From: Pseudoclavibacter sp. AY1H1
GTDB taxonomy: Bacteria; Actinomycetota; Actinomycetes; Actinomycetales; Microbacteriaceae
Length of the DNA: 64,000 bases
Assembly (NCBI RefSeq): GCF_002931055.1
Contig: NZ_PSXX01000005.1
Location: 138,701-202,700, forward strand
Direction of reading: 5' to 3'
Shown: positions 25,490-35,413 of the stretch, piece by piece
Numbering within the stretch: position 1 is the stretch's first letter
Layout: every line of letters begins with the position of its first letter
Program-made: the position numbers and the translations under genes
The notes under the pieces: model-generated
Database searches by the model: none
What the model saw: only the letters and a program-made list of their open reading frames with translations
What the model was told of the DNA's origin: nothing

Positions 25490-28018
25490 ATGGCAACAAA
25501 GCAACGTGGAAACCGGAAGCGCGGTCCTCTGACGCGCGTCCTCGGACTGGTCGGGGTGAGCGGCCTGGCCGCCGTCCTCATCACCGCGCTCGTGACTCCG
25601 CTGATCTCCGTCGCCAACATCGCGGACAACAGCTCGATCAACCTGTTCGAGAGCCTCCCCGACTACCTGGAGATCAACGAGCTCCAGCAGGTCACCGAGC
25701 TCTACGCCAAGCAGGGCGGGCAGGACGTGAAGTTCGCCCAGTTCTACAACCAGAACCGCATCGAGGTACCCCTCGACCAGGTCTCGCCGTGGGTGCCGCT
25801 TGCTGCCATCTCGGTTGAGGACCCGCGTTTCCGGGAGCACGACGGCGTCGACGTCATCTCCGCGGCGCGAGCCCTCGTGACCTCGGTCATCGGCGACGCC
25901 TCAGCTGGCGCCTCGACCATCACCATGCAGTGGGTCCGCAACGTGCGCGTGCAGGAGGCCGAGGCGATCCTCGACCCCGCCGAGAGCGAGAAGGCCTACA
26001 TCGAGGCGACCGACCCGAACACGGGCCGCAAGCTCCAGGAGATGCGCCTCGCCATCGGCGTCGAGCAGCAGTACTCGAAGGACGAGATCCTCCAGGGCTA
26101 CCTCAACATCGCCCTCTTCGGAGGCACCACCTACGGCATCGAGTCGGCCGCCCAGCGCTACTTCGGCAAGTCCGCGCTCGACCTGAACCTGCAGGAGTCC
26201 GCGAGCCTCATCGCGATCGTGCAGGAGCCGAACGCCTACCGCCTCGACCGCGAGGAGAACATCGAGGGCAACAAGGAGCGCCGCGACTACATCCTCATGC
26301 GCATGATGGAGGAGGGCGCGATCGACCAGGCGACCTACGAGGCGACCATCGCGCTGCCGGTGGAGCCGAACGTCACGGAGCCGAACCACGGGTGCGAGTT
26401 CGCGGAAGGAAACGCGAAGTACTTCTGTAAGTTCGTGCAGCTCTCCGTGCTGCAGGACGAGGCCTTCGGTGCGACCGAGGCCGAGCGAAACTTCAACCTC
26501 GCCGGCAAGGGCTACAAGATCTACACGTCCCTCGACCTCGACATGCAGGGCGTCGCGACGCAGTCGATGCAGAACGCCGTGCCGTCCAGCTACCCGGGCA
26601 CGGAGCTCGGCGCCGCCGCTTCCATGGTCGAGAACGGCACCGGTCGCATCCTCGCGATGGTGCAGAACACCCAGTTCAGCGAGGTGGCCGAGAACCAAGG
26701 CCAACCCGGTGTGACCTCGGTGAACTACAACGCCGATTACGAGTACGGCGGCTCCACCGGATTCCAGACTGGCTCGACGTACAAGATCTTCACGCTCGCC
26801 GAATGGCTCTCGTCGGGGAAGTCGCTCTACTCGTCCGTCCCAGGACAGAACCGCACCTTCTACCTCGAGAACTTCTCCAACACGTGCGAGGCCGAGTCAG
26901 ACGGCCCGTGGGCTCCGACGAACGACAGCGGCCAGCGGGTTGGGACCGTCTCGGTCAAGTCGGCGACTGCCTCGTCGATCAACACCGCCTACGTGACGAT
27001 GGCGGAGCGCCTCGACCAGTGCCGCATCCGCGACACCGCGATGGCCCTCGGCGGTCACCGCGCCGACGGAGCGATCAATTCCTCGGTACCCGCCGCCATC
27101 CTCGGCGCCGCCAACGAGATGGCCCCGCTCTCGATGGCAACCGTCATGTCAGGGCTCGCGAACAATGGCACGACCTGCTCGCCGACGGGCATCGACCGCG
27201 TGACGCTTCCTGACGGCACCGAGGTCTCGGGTCCCGAATCCCGTTGCATCCAGGCCGTCTCGCCGCAGGTCGCGGCGGGCGTCGACGAAGCCCTCGCTGG
27301 CGTCGTCAACGGCGGCACCGGCTCGCGGTCGAACCCGGGCATCGTTCCCCTCATCGGCAAGACCGGCACGACCGACAACGGCCTGCAGACGTGGATGGTC
27401 GGGGCGACGACCAGGGTCGGACTCGCCGTCTGGGTCGGCAACGCCAACGGCCTCCTGCCCATGTACGACGTCGACCTGCCCCTCGCGGCGGGGAGCCAGA
27501 CGCGTCACGTGCTCTTCAACGACATCATCGGGCACGCGATGACCACGTACGGCGGAGGCGACTTCCCCGAGTACGTGGAGGACGAGGACGCGCTGGTGCT
27601 CGCAACCGTGCCGGACGTGACCGGCCGGTCGACGGAGGAGGCACGCCAGGTGCTCGAGGGGCTCGGCTTCGGCGTGTCCATCGGTCCATCGGCCGACTCC
27701 GACCAGTCGCCGGGAAGCGTCGCGAACACCCTGCCGACCGCCAACACGCGTGTCGACAAGGGGACGACGATCACCATCCACCCCTCGGCCCTGTCGGAGG
27801 ACGCGTCGAACGGACTCCTGGCACCGGATGTGGCGGGCAAGACCCAGGATGAGGCGACGACGCTGCTCGCGGGCGCCGGCTTCAGCGGGACCGTCACCGT
27901 GATCGCCGAGAAGAGCGCGAGCGTGCCGAGCGGGCAGGTGATCCGCACCGACCCCGCGACCGGCACTCCCATCGAGCCGACCGGCGACATCAGGCTGTTC
28001 GTCTCCTCTGGGCCGTAG
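25490..28018 (+). CDS. Class A penicillin-binding protein with PASTA domains (copy 2)
   Basis: An 842-residue paralogue of the PBP at 21967 with the same plan: one membrane helix, GT51 motifs SVEDPRFREHDGVD and GASTITMQ, transpeptidase motifs STYK, SINT and KTGTT, and two PASTA domains. Both catalytic sites look intact. Overall DNA similarity is moderate, but 26078-26248 matches copy 1 with only two mismatches, a sign of gene conversion. ATG 25490 is chosen on the leaderless pattern; GTG 25481 is in frame and overlaps the upstream stop. The cluster ends at a hairpin at 28027-28060. Confidence 0.92.
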   Translation: MATKQRGNRKRGPLTRVLGLVGVSGLAAVLITALVTPLISVANIADNSSINLFESLPDYLEINELQQVTELYAKQGGQDVKFAQFYNQNRIEVPLDQVSPWVPLAAISVEDPRFREHDGVDVISAARALVTSVIGDASAGASTITMQWVRNVRVQEAEAILDPAESEKAYIEATDPNTGRKLQEMRLAIGVEQQYSKDEILQGYLNIALFGGTTYGIESAAQRYFGKSALDLNLQESASLIAIVQEPNAYRLDREENIEGNKERRDYILMRMMEEGAIDQATYEATIALPVEPNVTEPNHGCEFAEGNAKYFCKFVQLSVLQDEAFGATEAERNFNLAGKGYKIYTSLDLDMQGVATQSMQNAVPSSYPGTELGAAASMVENGTGRILAMVQNTQFSEVAENQGQPGVTSVNYNADYEYGGSTGFQTGSTYKIFTLAEWLSSGKSLYSSVPGQNRTFYLENFSNTCEAESDGPWAPTNDSGQRVGTVSVKSATASSINTAYVTMAERLDQCRIRDTAMALGGHRADGAINSSVPAAILGAANEMAPLSMATVMSGLANNGTTCSPTGIDRVTLPDGTEVSGPESRCIQAVSPQVAAGVDEALAGVVNGGTGSRSNPGIVPLIGKTGTTDNGLQTWMVGATTRVGLAVWVGNANGLLPMYDVDLPLAAGSQTRHVLFNDIIGHAMTTYGGGDFPEYVEDEDALVLATVPDVTGRSTEEARQVLEGLGFGVSIGPSADSDQSPGSVANTLPTANTRVDKGTTITIHPSALSEDASNGLLAPDVAGKTQDEATTLLAGAGFSGTVTVIAEKSASVPSGQVIRTDPATGTPIEPTGDIRLFVSSGP

Positions 28019-28026
28019 GAGTTTCC

Positions 28027-28060
28027 GTTGCTCGCGCCCTCGGTTGGCGGCGCGAGCAAC
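28027..28060 (+). terminator. Hairpin after the second PBP
   Basis: Perfect 12-bp arms GTTGCTCGCGCC (28027-28038) and GGCGCGAGCAAC (28049-28060) lie 8 bp after the stop. There is no T-run; the right half overlaps the -35 region of the tRNA promoter. Confidence 0.6.
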
Positions 28061-28073
28061 CTTCGGGTACTCT
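28044..28073 (+). promoter_or_regulatory. Promoter of tRNA-Pro
   Basis: -35 TTGGCG (28044-28049), 18-bp spacer, -10 TACTCT (28068-28073). The mature tRNA starts 30 nt downstream. Confidence 0.6.
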
Positions 28074-28103
28074 TGGGGAGTTCGCCGCTCAGCGGTGAGC
28101 GAT

Positions 28104-28177
<74 letters not shown>

Positions 28178-28194
28178 CAGTTGTGTGATCGAAG

Positions 28195-28229
28195 AGGCCT
28201 GAGCTTGCTTGCAAGCTCAGGCCTTTTTC
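28195..28229 (+). terminator. Intrinsic terminator of tRNA-Pro
   Basis: 14-bp perfect arms AGGCCTGAGCTTGC and GCAAGCTCAGGCCT with a 2-nt loop, followed by TTTTC. Confidence 0.9.
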
Positions 28230-28292
28230 GTGCCCGCATTCGTGCCCGCCTTCAGCCCTCGCTCCGAGAGGAACGCGCCCCGCGTGATGGTG

Positions 28293-28298
28293 TACTTT
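28293..28298 (+). promoter_or_regulatory. Candidate -10 (TACTTT) of the APH-like gene
   Basis: TACTTT is followed 6 nt later by ATG 28305, exactly the leaderless spacing, but that ATG is out of frame with the kinase and would give only eight codons. Confidence 0.45.
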
Positions 28299-28315
28299 CG
28301 GCGGATGCCGTCAGT

Positions 28316-29212
28316 GTGGCCATCGTGCTGATCCCAGAAGACCTCGTCCGCCGCGTCGCGGGTCGCCCCGCCGACCTCGGGGTGGACGGCGACGAGTGGC
28401 TCCGCCGCCTGCCGTCTCTCATCGACGAGCGCCTCGACGCGTGGGAGCTGACCATCACCGGTGCGGCTCACAACGGCCATAACGCGATCGTGCTGCCGGT
28501 CGCTCGTCACGGGCAGCCGCAGGTACTGAAGCTCAGCTGGCCCCATCGGGAGGCAGCCGTCGAGCACCTCGGGCTTCGCCACTGGAACGGCGGGGGCATC
28601 GTGCGGCTCGTGGCGGCGCATCCGTCTGACTTCGCGCTGCTCCTCGAGCCCCTCGACGCGGATCTCGACCTGCATTCGGTCGAGACCGACGACGCGTGCC
28701 TCGTGATCGGCGGCCTCCTGCGGCGCCTCCACGTCGCACCCCCGCATTCGGTGCCCGATTTCCGCGTCGAGGCGCGCGACTGGATCGCGCCCCTGCGGGC
28801 GCATCCGCCTTCGGTGCCTCGCCGGTGGGTCGACCGCGCCCTCGACACGTTCGACTCGCGTCCCTACGAGCCGAGGCTGCTGCACCTCGATCTGCACTAC
28901 GGGAACGTGCTCGCCGCCGAGCGGGAGCCGTGGCTTGCCATCGACCCGAAGCCCGTCGCGGGTCCCGCCGGATTCGAGGTGTACCCGGCGCTGCGAACTC
29001 GCGTCGAGGACTACCGGGGCGGTGCGCTCATGCACGCGGAGGTACGCAGCCGGGTTGAGCTGATCAGTGGCGAGGCGGGCATCGATCTCGATGACGCCAG
29101 GGAATGGTGCATCGCGCACGCCATTCTGAACGCGCACCAGGTCTCGGAAGAGGGGTGGCCCACGCTCGTGACCCTGCACCTCGCGATCGCGAAGGCGCTG
29201 TCCGACCTCTGA
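28316..29212 (+). CDS. APH(6)/hydroxyurea-phosphotransferase-like kinase
   Basis: A 298-residue protein of the aminoglycoside phosphotransferase superfamily. The catalytic loop LLHLDLHYGNVLAAE (H-x-D-L-H-x-G-N) and the metal-binding IDPKPVAGPAGFE are intact, and VLKLSWPHREAAVEHLGL carries the ATP-contact Lys. It resembles the streptomycin 6-phosphotransferase/hydroxyurea group, but most members have unknown substrates, so drug resistance should not be assumed. GTG 28316 is the first in-frame start after the probable transcription start; GTG 28325 is an alternative. A two-base duplication may have shifted an original ATG at 28305 out of frame. Confidence 0.78.
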   Translation: MAIVLIPEDLVRRVAGRPADLGVDGDEWLRRLPSLIDERLDAWELTITGAAHNGHNAIVLPVARHGQPQVLKLSWPHREAAVEHLGLRHWNGGGIVRLVAAHPSDFALLLEPLDADLDLHSVETDDACLVIGGLLRRLHVAPPHSVPDFRVEARDWIAPLRAHPPSVPRRWVDRALDTFDSRPYEPRLLHLDLHYGNVLAAEREPWLAIDPKPVAGPAGFEVYPALRTRVEDYRGGALMHAEVRSRVELISGEAGIDLDDAREWCIAHAILNAHQVSEEGWPTLVTLHLAIAKALSDL

Positions 29213-29305
29213 GACACCGACATCAGCTGTTTTTCGTTTGCCGAATGACTGCGTCAATCTGATTTAAGTCTTGCGTTTGGGTTTCGGACCACGCATGATC
29301 ATGTG

Positions 29306-30427
29306 ATGGATGCAGACGTCGTCGTCATCGGACTCGGAGCCGCCGGCTCGTACGCGGCTTGGAATCTGGCCTGCAATGGCGCGAGCGTGCTGGGCCTCGA
29401 GGCGCAGACCCTCGTCCATGACGACGGGGCCTACTCGGGCGAGAGCCGCCTCTTCCGCGCGGCCTACCACGAGGGGTCCCACTACGTGCCCCTGCTGCTC
29501 GCGGCCCGTCATGCCTGGCTCGAGCTGGCCGAGGAGAGCCGGGCACCCATCTTCCAGTCGACGGGCGTGCTCTCGATCGGCTCCCCCGACGACCCTCGCC
29601 TCGAGCAGGTGCGCCGCTCCCTCGCCCACGCCGATATCCCGCACGCGGCCCTGTCGACGGCGGAGCTCCGGAGCCGCTACCCGCAGCATGAGCAGCTGAC
29701 CGACGAGATCGCCGTCCTCGATGAGCTCGGCGGTGCGCTCAGACCCGAATCGGCCGTGACCGAGATCCAACGACGCGCGAGCGCCGCGGGCGCCGAGCTG
29801 CGCGGAAGCACGGCGGTGCTCTCGATCGAGGAGACCGCAGGCGCAGTGCACGTCACCACAGCGGACGGCACGCTGAGCGCCAAGCAGGTCATCGTGTCGG
29901 CAGGGATCTGGACCCCACAGCTCCTCCCGGAACTCGCACCGCACCTGACGATCAAGCCCATCGCGCTCACCTGGTTCGCGCCAGAGAACCCCCACGACTT
30001 CGCACCCGAGGTGTTTCCCGCGTTCATCCGAGACCACGGCAACGTGCATATCTTCGGCGTCCCGACCCTCGACGGCTCGCTCGTGAAGGCCGGCTACGAC
30101 GCGAAGTGGGGAGACATCGACGCTCCCGAGCAGCTCGAACGCCGCCTGAGCGTCGCCGAGCGCGCCAAGATCTCGCACGACATCCATGCGCGTATCCCGG
30201 GCCTGCCAGACGCGATCGCCAAGCACTCCGTGCACGCAGACCTCTTCACGTTCGACAAGACCCCGATCATCGGGAGGATCAGCGAGCGCATCACGGTGGG
30301 CACCGGATACTCGGGCCACGGCTTCAAGTTCACCCCGGTCTTCGGCGACATCCTCGCCGACACCGCCTTGGGCCGCACACCGGAGTTCGACATCTCCCCC
30401 TTCGCGCCGCAGCGGTTCAGCGCGTGA
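29306..30427 (+). CDS. Monomeric sarcosine oxidase/N-methyltryptophan oxidase-like flavoenzyme
   Basis: A 373-residue FAD-dependent amine oxidase. The Rossmann start DADVVVIGLGAAGSYAAW is clear, as is the late FAD segment GTGYSGHGFKFTPVFG. In monomeric sarcosine and N-methyltryptophan oxidases a Cys in a C-x-Y-T motif binds FAD covalently; the matching stretch here is ADLFTFDKTPIIG with Asp at that place, so FAD is probably non-covalent or the specificity differs. Its stop overlaps the LysR start (GTGA), and a GltS-like symporter follows. This suggests catabolism of an imported N-methyl or related amino acid. GTG 29303 is an alternative start. Confidence 0.82.
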   Translation: MDADVVVIGLGAAGSYAAWNLACNGASVLGLEAQTLVHDDGAYSGESRLFRAAYHEGSHYVPLLLAARHAWLELAEESRAPIFQSTGVLSIGSPDDPRLEQVRRSLAHADIPHAALSTAELRSRYPQHEQLTDEIAVLDELGGALRPESAVTEIQRRASAAGAELRGSTAVLSIEETAGAVHVTTADGTLSAKQVIVSAGIWTPQLLPELAPHLTIKPIALTWFAPENPHDFAPEVFPAFIRDHGNVHIFGVPTLDGSLVKAGYDAKWGDIDAPEQLERRLSVAERAKISHDIHARIPGLPDAIAKHSVHADLFTFDKTPIIGRISERITVGTGYSGHGFKFTPVFGDILADTALGRTPEFDISPFAPQRFSA

Positions 30428-31326
30428 GCGAGATCAGCCTGAAGCAGCTGCGCTGCTTCGTGGCCGTCTACACGGAGCGCAGCTTCACCCGAGCTGCGAA
30501 GCGACTCGGACTCGCGCAGTCGCCCGTGAGCCAGGCGGTCGCGGCCCTCGAGGCGCAGCTGGGCGTCACCCTCTTCGAACGCGGCGGACGTGACGTCGTC
30601 CCGACGCCGGCCGCCGAGGCGCTGTACCCGGAGGCGGTGGAGATCCGCCGTCGAGCAGAGGGCCTCCAGCACCTCGCGTCGACGGCCACCGAGGAACGCG
30701 CGAAACGGGTGCTGCGCCTCGGATCGATCAGCTCACTGTTCTCCAGCGCGCTGCCGACTCTGCTCCGCGCCGAGCCGCTGTCGCCCTACGCCGTCACGGT
30801 CTCCGACGGTGGCACGACGGACCTGAGCAGGGCCGTCGACGACGGCGACCTCGACGTGGCGCTGCTCCGGGACCTCTCGCCGGACAGCGACCGGCACGCG
30901 GTCGCCTTCCGCGAGCGCCTCTGCGTCGCCGTGGCGGCCGACCATGAGCTGACCGCGCAGCAGATCGTCTCGGCCGAGCAGCTCCGCGACTTCCCGCTCG
31001 TGCTCTTCGATCGCGGGCGAGCGCCGCTCGCCTTCGACCTGACGGCGAGCGCGTTCCTCCGTTCCGGCCACCCGCTCCGAATCGCCGCGCGCGTCACGAA
31101 CGAGCAGGCCATCCTCGGTCTCGTCAGCGCCAGGCTGGGCATCGCGCTCGTGCCGCAGTCGCTCGCGCTGCACCCGTGGCCGGGGGTGGCGTTCCGTGAG
31201 CTGCAGGACGCGGAGCACAGCTATCCGCTGGCGGTGCGCGTCGCGGCGGGCGACCCGCTCGGCCTGCTCGGGCCGATCAGCTCGGCGCTCCACGGCTGGG
31301 CCGCTCAGAACTCGCTCATCCGCTGA
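30424..31326 (+). CDS. LysR family transcriptional regulator
   Basis: 300 residues: an N-terminal winged helix-turn-helix (SFTRAAKRLGLAQSPVSQAVAALEAQLG) and a periplasmic-binding-protein-like effector domain. It is unusual for a LysR gene in being encoded within the operon it presumably controls, coupled by a GTGA overlap to the oxidase and 67 bp ahead of the symporter. The likely inducer is the substrate of the oxidase or symporter. Confidence 0.88.
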   Translation: MSEISLKQLRCFVAVYTERSFTRAAKRLGLAQSPVSQAVAALEAQLGVTLFERGGRDVVPTPAAEALYPEAVEIRRRAEGLQHLASTATEERAKRVLRLGSISSLFSSALPTLLRAEPLSPYAVTVSDGGTTDLSRAVDDGDLDVALLRDLSPDSDRHAVAFRERLCVAVAADHELTAQQIVSAEQLRDFPLVLFDRGRAPLAFDLTASAFLRSGHPLRIAARVTNEQAILGLVSARLGIALVPQSLALHPWPGVAFRELQDAEHSYPLAVRVAAGDPLGLLGPISSALHGWAAQNSLIR

Positions 31327-31393
31327 CCCCGCCCATTCCTCCCGGTCAGCGACGACCGGATTCACGATCCCCAACGCACAGAAAAGAGTTCTC

Positions 31394-32788
31394 GTGGAGT
31401 ACACGCCTCAAGCTCTCCTCGTCGATGCCGGCCTCATCGGCATGCTCCTCATCATCGGCACCCTCGCGAGGGCGAAGATCAAACCGCTGCAGACGATGAT
31501 GATCCCCGCGTCGGTCATCGCCGGTGCGCTCGGCTTGCTGCTCGGTCCGAACGGGCTCGGGCTCCTTCCCTTCTCCGACCAGCTGGGCACATACGGCTCG
31601 CTGCTCATCGTCCTCGTGTTCGCGTGCCTCGCGCTCACCGACGACTTCAACATCTTCAAGATCGGCCGCAACGTCGCGGGGTTCGCCGCCTATGGCGTGC
31701 TCATGTACTCGCTGCAGGTCGTCATCGGCCTCGTGCTGGTGCTCGTGCTCCTCGGCCCTCTGCTCGGGGCTCCAGACAGCATCGGCCTCATGCTCTTCGC
31801 GGGCTGGGCGGGCGGCTTCGGCTCGGCGGCGGCGATCGGGGCGGTGTTCGCGGATGCGGGCCAGCCGGAGGTGCAGTCGATCGCGTTCACGGCGGCGACC
31901 GTCGGCATGCTCGTCGGCGTGGTCGGCGGCATCATCCAGGCGAAGATCGGTGCGATGCGTGGCCACGCGAAGGAGTTCGCTGGCATGAAGAGCATGCCGG
32001 AGGACCTGCGCACGGGTGTGCTCGATCAGATTAAGACGCGGCCCTCGATCGGCACGCACACCTTCTCCGGAGGGACGATCGAGTCGCTCGCGTTCCAGGC
32101 GGCGATCGTCGCCGGGGTGTCCGCCGGCGCCTACGGCATCAACCTGATGCTGGGCGAGCTGCTGCCCGCCGTGACGTTCCCCCTCTTCTCGATCGCGTTC
32201 ATCGTCGGCCTCGTCCTGCGGGGGCTCATGGCCGTCTCGAAGACGCGCAAGTACATCGACCCCGACTCGCTGCGCTCCATCTCCGGCGCAGCCACCGACG
32301 TCCTCGTCGTGTGCGGCATGGTCTCCATCGTGCCGAGCATCGTGGCCGACAACTGGCTCGCCCTGCTCATCCTGTTCCTCGTCGGTCTCGCGTTCTGCCT
32401 GTTCCTGGGCTTCTTCGCGGCGCCTCGACTCATGCAGGACGGGTGGTTCGAGCGCCAGCTGTTCACGTGGGGCTGGGCGACGGGTGCCGTCGCGACCGGC
32501 ATCGCCCTGCTTCGCATCGTGGACCCGCGCATGAAGTCGCGCACGTTGGAGGACTTCTCGATCGCCTACCTGCCGGTCGTGCCCGTCGAGGTCGCGGCGA
32601 TCACCTTCGTGCCGTTGCTGGTGATCGGCGGTGCTGCGTGGGCCGCTGTCGGCATCTGGGGCGCGATCGCCATCGTCGCGGCGATCGGCGGGGCCATCGT
32701 GATCTTCACGGGGCGGAAGTCGCAGCGAAGCCCCGGCGGGGAGCCGGGCAGGGCCGCCGCGGTCGGACGCGGCTCGAGCTCGAAGTAG
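31394..32788 (+). CDS. Sodium/glutamate symporter-like protein (GltS family)
   Basis: A 464-residue membrane protein with two repeated halves, each with about five helices. GWAGGFGSAAAIGAVFADAG and the matching second-half segment FTWGWATGAVATGIALLRIVDP are the re-entrant, substrate-binding motifs of GltS. GTG 31394 was chosen because the membrane region begins at residue 8 (LLVDAGLIGMLLIIG). The oxidase and LysR partners suggest that the transported amino acid feeds the oxidase. Glutamate itself is only one option. Confidence 0.82.
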   Translation: MEYTPQALLVDAGLIGMLLIIGTLARAKIKPLQTMMIPASVIAGALGLLLGPNGLGLLPFSDQLGTYGSLLIVLVFACLALTDDFNIFKIGRNVAGFAAYGVLMYSLQVVIGLVLVLVLLGPLLGAPDSIGLMLFAGWAGGFGSAAAIGAVFADAGQPEVQSIAFTAATVGMLVGVVGGIIQAKIGAMRGHAKEFAGMKSMPEDLRTGVLDQIKTRPSIGTHTFSGGTIESLAFQAAIVAGVSAGAYGINLMLGELLPAVTFPLFSIAFIVGLVLRGLMAVSKTRKYIDPDSLRSISGAATDVLVVCGMVSIVPSIVADNWLALLILFLVGLAFCLFLGFFAAPRLMQDGWFERQLFTWGWATGAVATGIALLRIVDPRMKSRTLEDFSIAYLPVVPVEVAAITFVPLLVIGGAAWAAVGIWGAIAIVAAIGGAIVIFTGRKSQRSPGGEPGRAAAVGRGSSSK

Positions 32789-32798
32789 GGCTCGAGCC
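32771..32798. terminator. Possible bidirectional hairpin at the end of the GltS-like gene
   Basis: Perfect 9-bp arms GGCTCGAGC (32771-32779) and GCTCGAGCC (32790-32798) span the stop of the symporter, between convergent genes. No T-run. Confidence 0.4.
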
Positions 32799-32812
32799 CG
32801 AGCCGTCGAGCA

Positions 32813-33321
32813 TCACCCTCGCAGGATGCCTGCGGCGTACGCGGCCTGGCCGACGTGCTGGGCCGCGTCGTCGATGATGCTGACGATGCGGGCGGCGCGC
32901 GTGACGGGCGGGTCCCACTGCTCGTCGACGATCTCGCCGAGCGCATCCGGGCTGAGCGAGCGGATGTACGTGCGCAGTGCATCCGTCGCCGCGCGCAGGT
33001 AGTCGAGCAGCAGCGTGGCATCGTCGACGATGACGGCGCGCGCCTGGGCCGTCGAGTGCCCGTAGCCGACCGAGTCGCCGAGCTCGCCGAGGCCGAAGCG
33101 GGCGTCGAAACCCTCAGCTGACCAGACCTCGGGAACACCGGAGAGGGCCGTGAGCTGCACGTCGATCTCGCGCGCCGTGTGCCAGAGCAGCCAGGCGATC
33201 GAGTTGTCGTGGCCGCCCGGATGCGCGTTGAGGGCATCTGCGGTCAGCTCGCCCGCGAGGCGCTCGGCAGCCTCGACGGGGCGGCTCGCGAAGTCGTCGA
33301 GCACGGCGATCACGTCGCCGC

Positions 33322-33325
<4 letters not shown>
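32813..33325 (-). CDS. DinB/DUF664 family protein, mycothiol transferase-like
   Basis: A 170-residue four-helix-bundle protein. The pattern AWLLWHTAREIDVQL, then DQWD-type EIVDEQWDPPV and AAQHVGQAAYAAGIL carries the His residues expected for the metal site of the DinB superfamily, several of which use mycothiol. Its ATG overlaps the stop of the thiol-dependent reductase by 4 bp, so the two work in one transcript. Role: transfer of a thiol to an electrophile, inferred from the family and the neighbour. Confidence 0.78.
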
Positions 33326-34413
<1,088 letters not shown>

Positions 34414-34419
34414 ATCGCA

Positions 34420-34425
34420 ATCCTA
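34420..34425 (-). promoter_or_regulatory. -10 hexamer TAGGAT, leaderless thiol-dependent reductase
   Basis: On the minus strand TAGGAT, then TGCGAT, then ATG 34413; no Shine-Dalgarno sequence. Confidence 0.55.
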
Positions 34426-34562
34426 GGAAGCGGATGTGGATGCTCGCTGGGGGCGAGTCGGGCCCGTCGCGGAGGCCTCTCGGGAATAAATTCACTAGGC
34501 CACGACATAACTAGAGTGTCGTCCTGCGACTGCCGGGCGATGCACCGCAACGAAGGAGAAGC

Positions 34563-35345
34563 ATGTCTCGGTTCACCGACAAAGTCGTTCTGATCACCGG
34601 CGGAGGATCCGGCCTCGGCCGCGCCACCGCGGTCCGCGTCGCGAGCGAGGGCGGGAAGCTCGCACTCGTCGACATCTCGGAGCAGGGCCTCGAAGCGAGC
34701 AAGGCGGCCATCCTCGAGACCGCGCCTGACGCCGAGGTCTTCACGACGACCGCGGACGTCTCCAGCGAGGCCGACACGGACGCCTACGTCGCCGCCACTC
34801 TCGAGCGCTTCGGCCGCATCGACGGCTTCTTCAACAACGCCGGCATCGAAGGCCGCCAGAACCTCACCGAGGACTTCGGCGCAGACGAGTTCGAGCGGGT
34901 CGTCTCCATCAACCTCCGCGGGGTGTTCCTCGGCCTCGAGAAGGTGCTCAAGGTCATGCGCGAGCAGGGCTCCGGCTTCGTGGTGAACACGGCCTCCGTC
35001 GGCGGCATCCGCGGCGTCGGAAACCAGTCGGGCTACGCTGCCGCGAAGCACGGCGTCGTCGGCCTCACCCGAAACTCGGCCGTCGAGTACGGCCAGTTCG
35101 GCGTGCGCGTCAACGCCATCGCGCCCGGCGCGATCTGGACGCCCATGGTCGAGAACTCGATGCGCCAGCTCGACGCGGAGAACCCGAAGCAGGCAGCAGA
35201 GCAGTTCATCCAGATCAACCCCACGAAGCGCTACGGGCAGCCCGAGGAGATCGCAGCGGTCGTCGCGTTCCTCCTGTCGGACGACGCGAGCTACATCAAC
35301 GCAGCCGTCGTTCCCATCGATGGCGGCCAGTCGGCGAAGTACTGA
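34563..35345 (+). CDS. Short-chain dehydrogenase/reductase
   Basis: A classical SDR of 260 residues. The cofactor motif TGGGSGLGR, an Asp after the second strand (LVDIS, suggesting NAD preference), NNAG, the catalytic Ser in NTASVGG and Y-x-x-x-K (SGYAAAKHG) are all present, with PGAIWTPM after strand six. ATG 34563 has a strong ribosome site (AAGGAG). The AT-rich stretch 34484-34518 probably holds its promoter. Substrate unknown. Confidence 0.88.
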   Translation: MSRFTDKVVLITGGGSGLGRATAVRVASEGGKLALVDISEQGLEASKAAILETAPDAEVFTTTADVSSEADTDAYVAATLERFGRIDGFFNNAGIEGRQNLTEDFGADEFERVVSINLRGVFLGLEKVLKVMREQGSGFVVNTASVGGIRGVGNQSGYAAAKHGVVGLTRNSAVEYGQFGVRVNAIAPGAIWTPMVENSMRQLDAENPKQAAEQFIQINPTKRYGQPEEIAAVVAFLLSDDASYINAAVVPIDGGQSAKY

Positions 35346-35401
35346 CCGGCGCCCCGAGCCCGAGCAGTGCTGCGAGTCGAGCCGCCAGCGGACCAAAGGT
35401 C

Positions 35402-35407
35402 TACGCT
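35402..35407 (+). promoter_or_regulatory. -10 hexamer TACGCT, leaderless DUF1801 gene
   Basis: TACGCT, GGCGGC, then ATG 35414. Confidence 0.6.
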
Positions 35408-35413
35408 GGCGGC

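Noticed and set aside
28316-29212. Aminoglycoside resistance gene
   Set aside because: The fold is right, but substrates of this subgroup are mostly unknown and nothing nearby suggests a resistance element.
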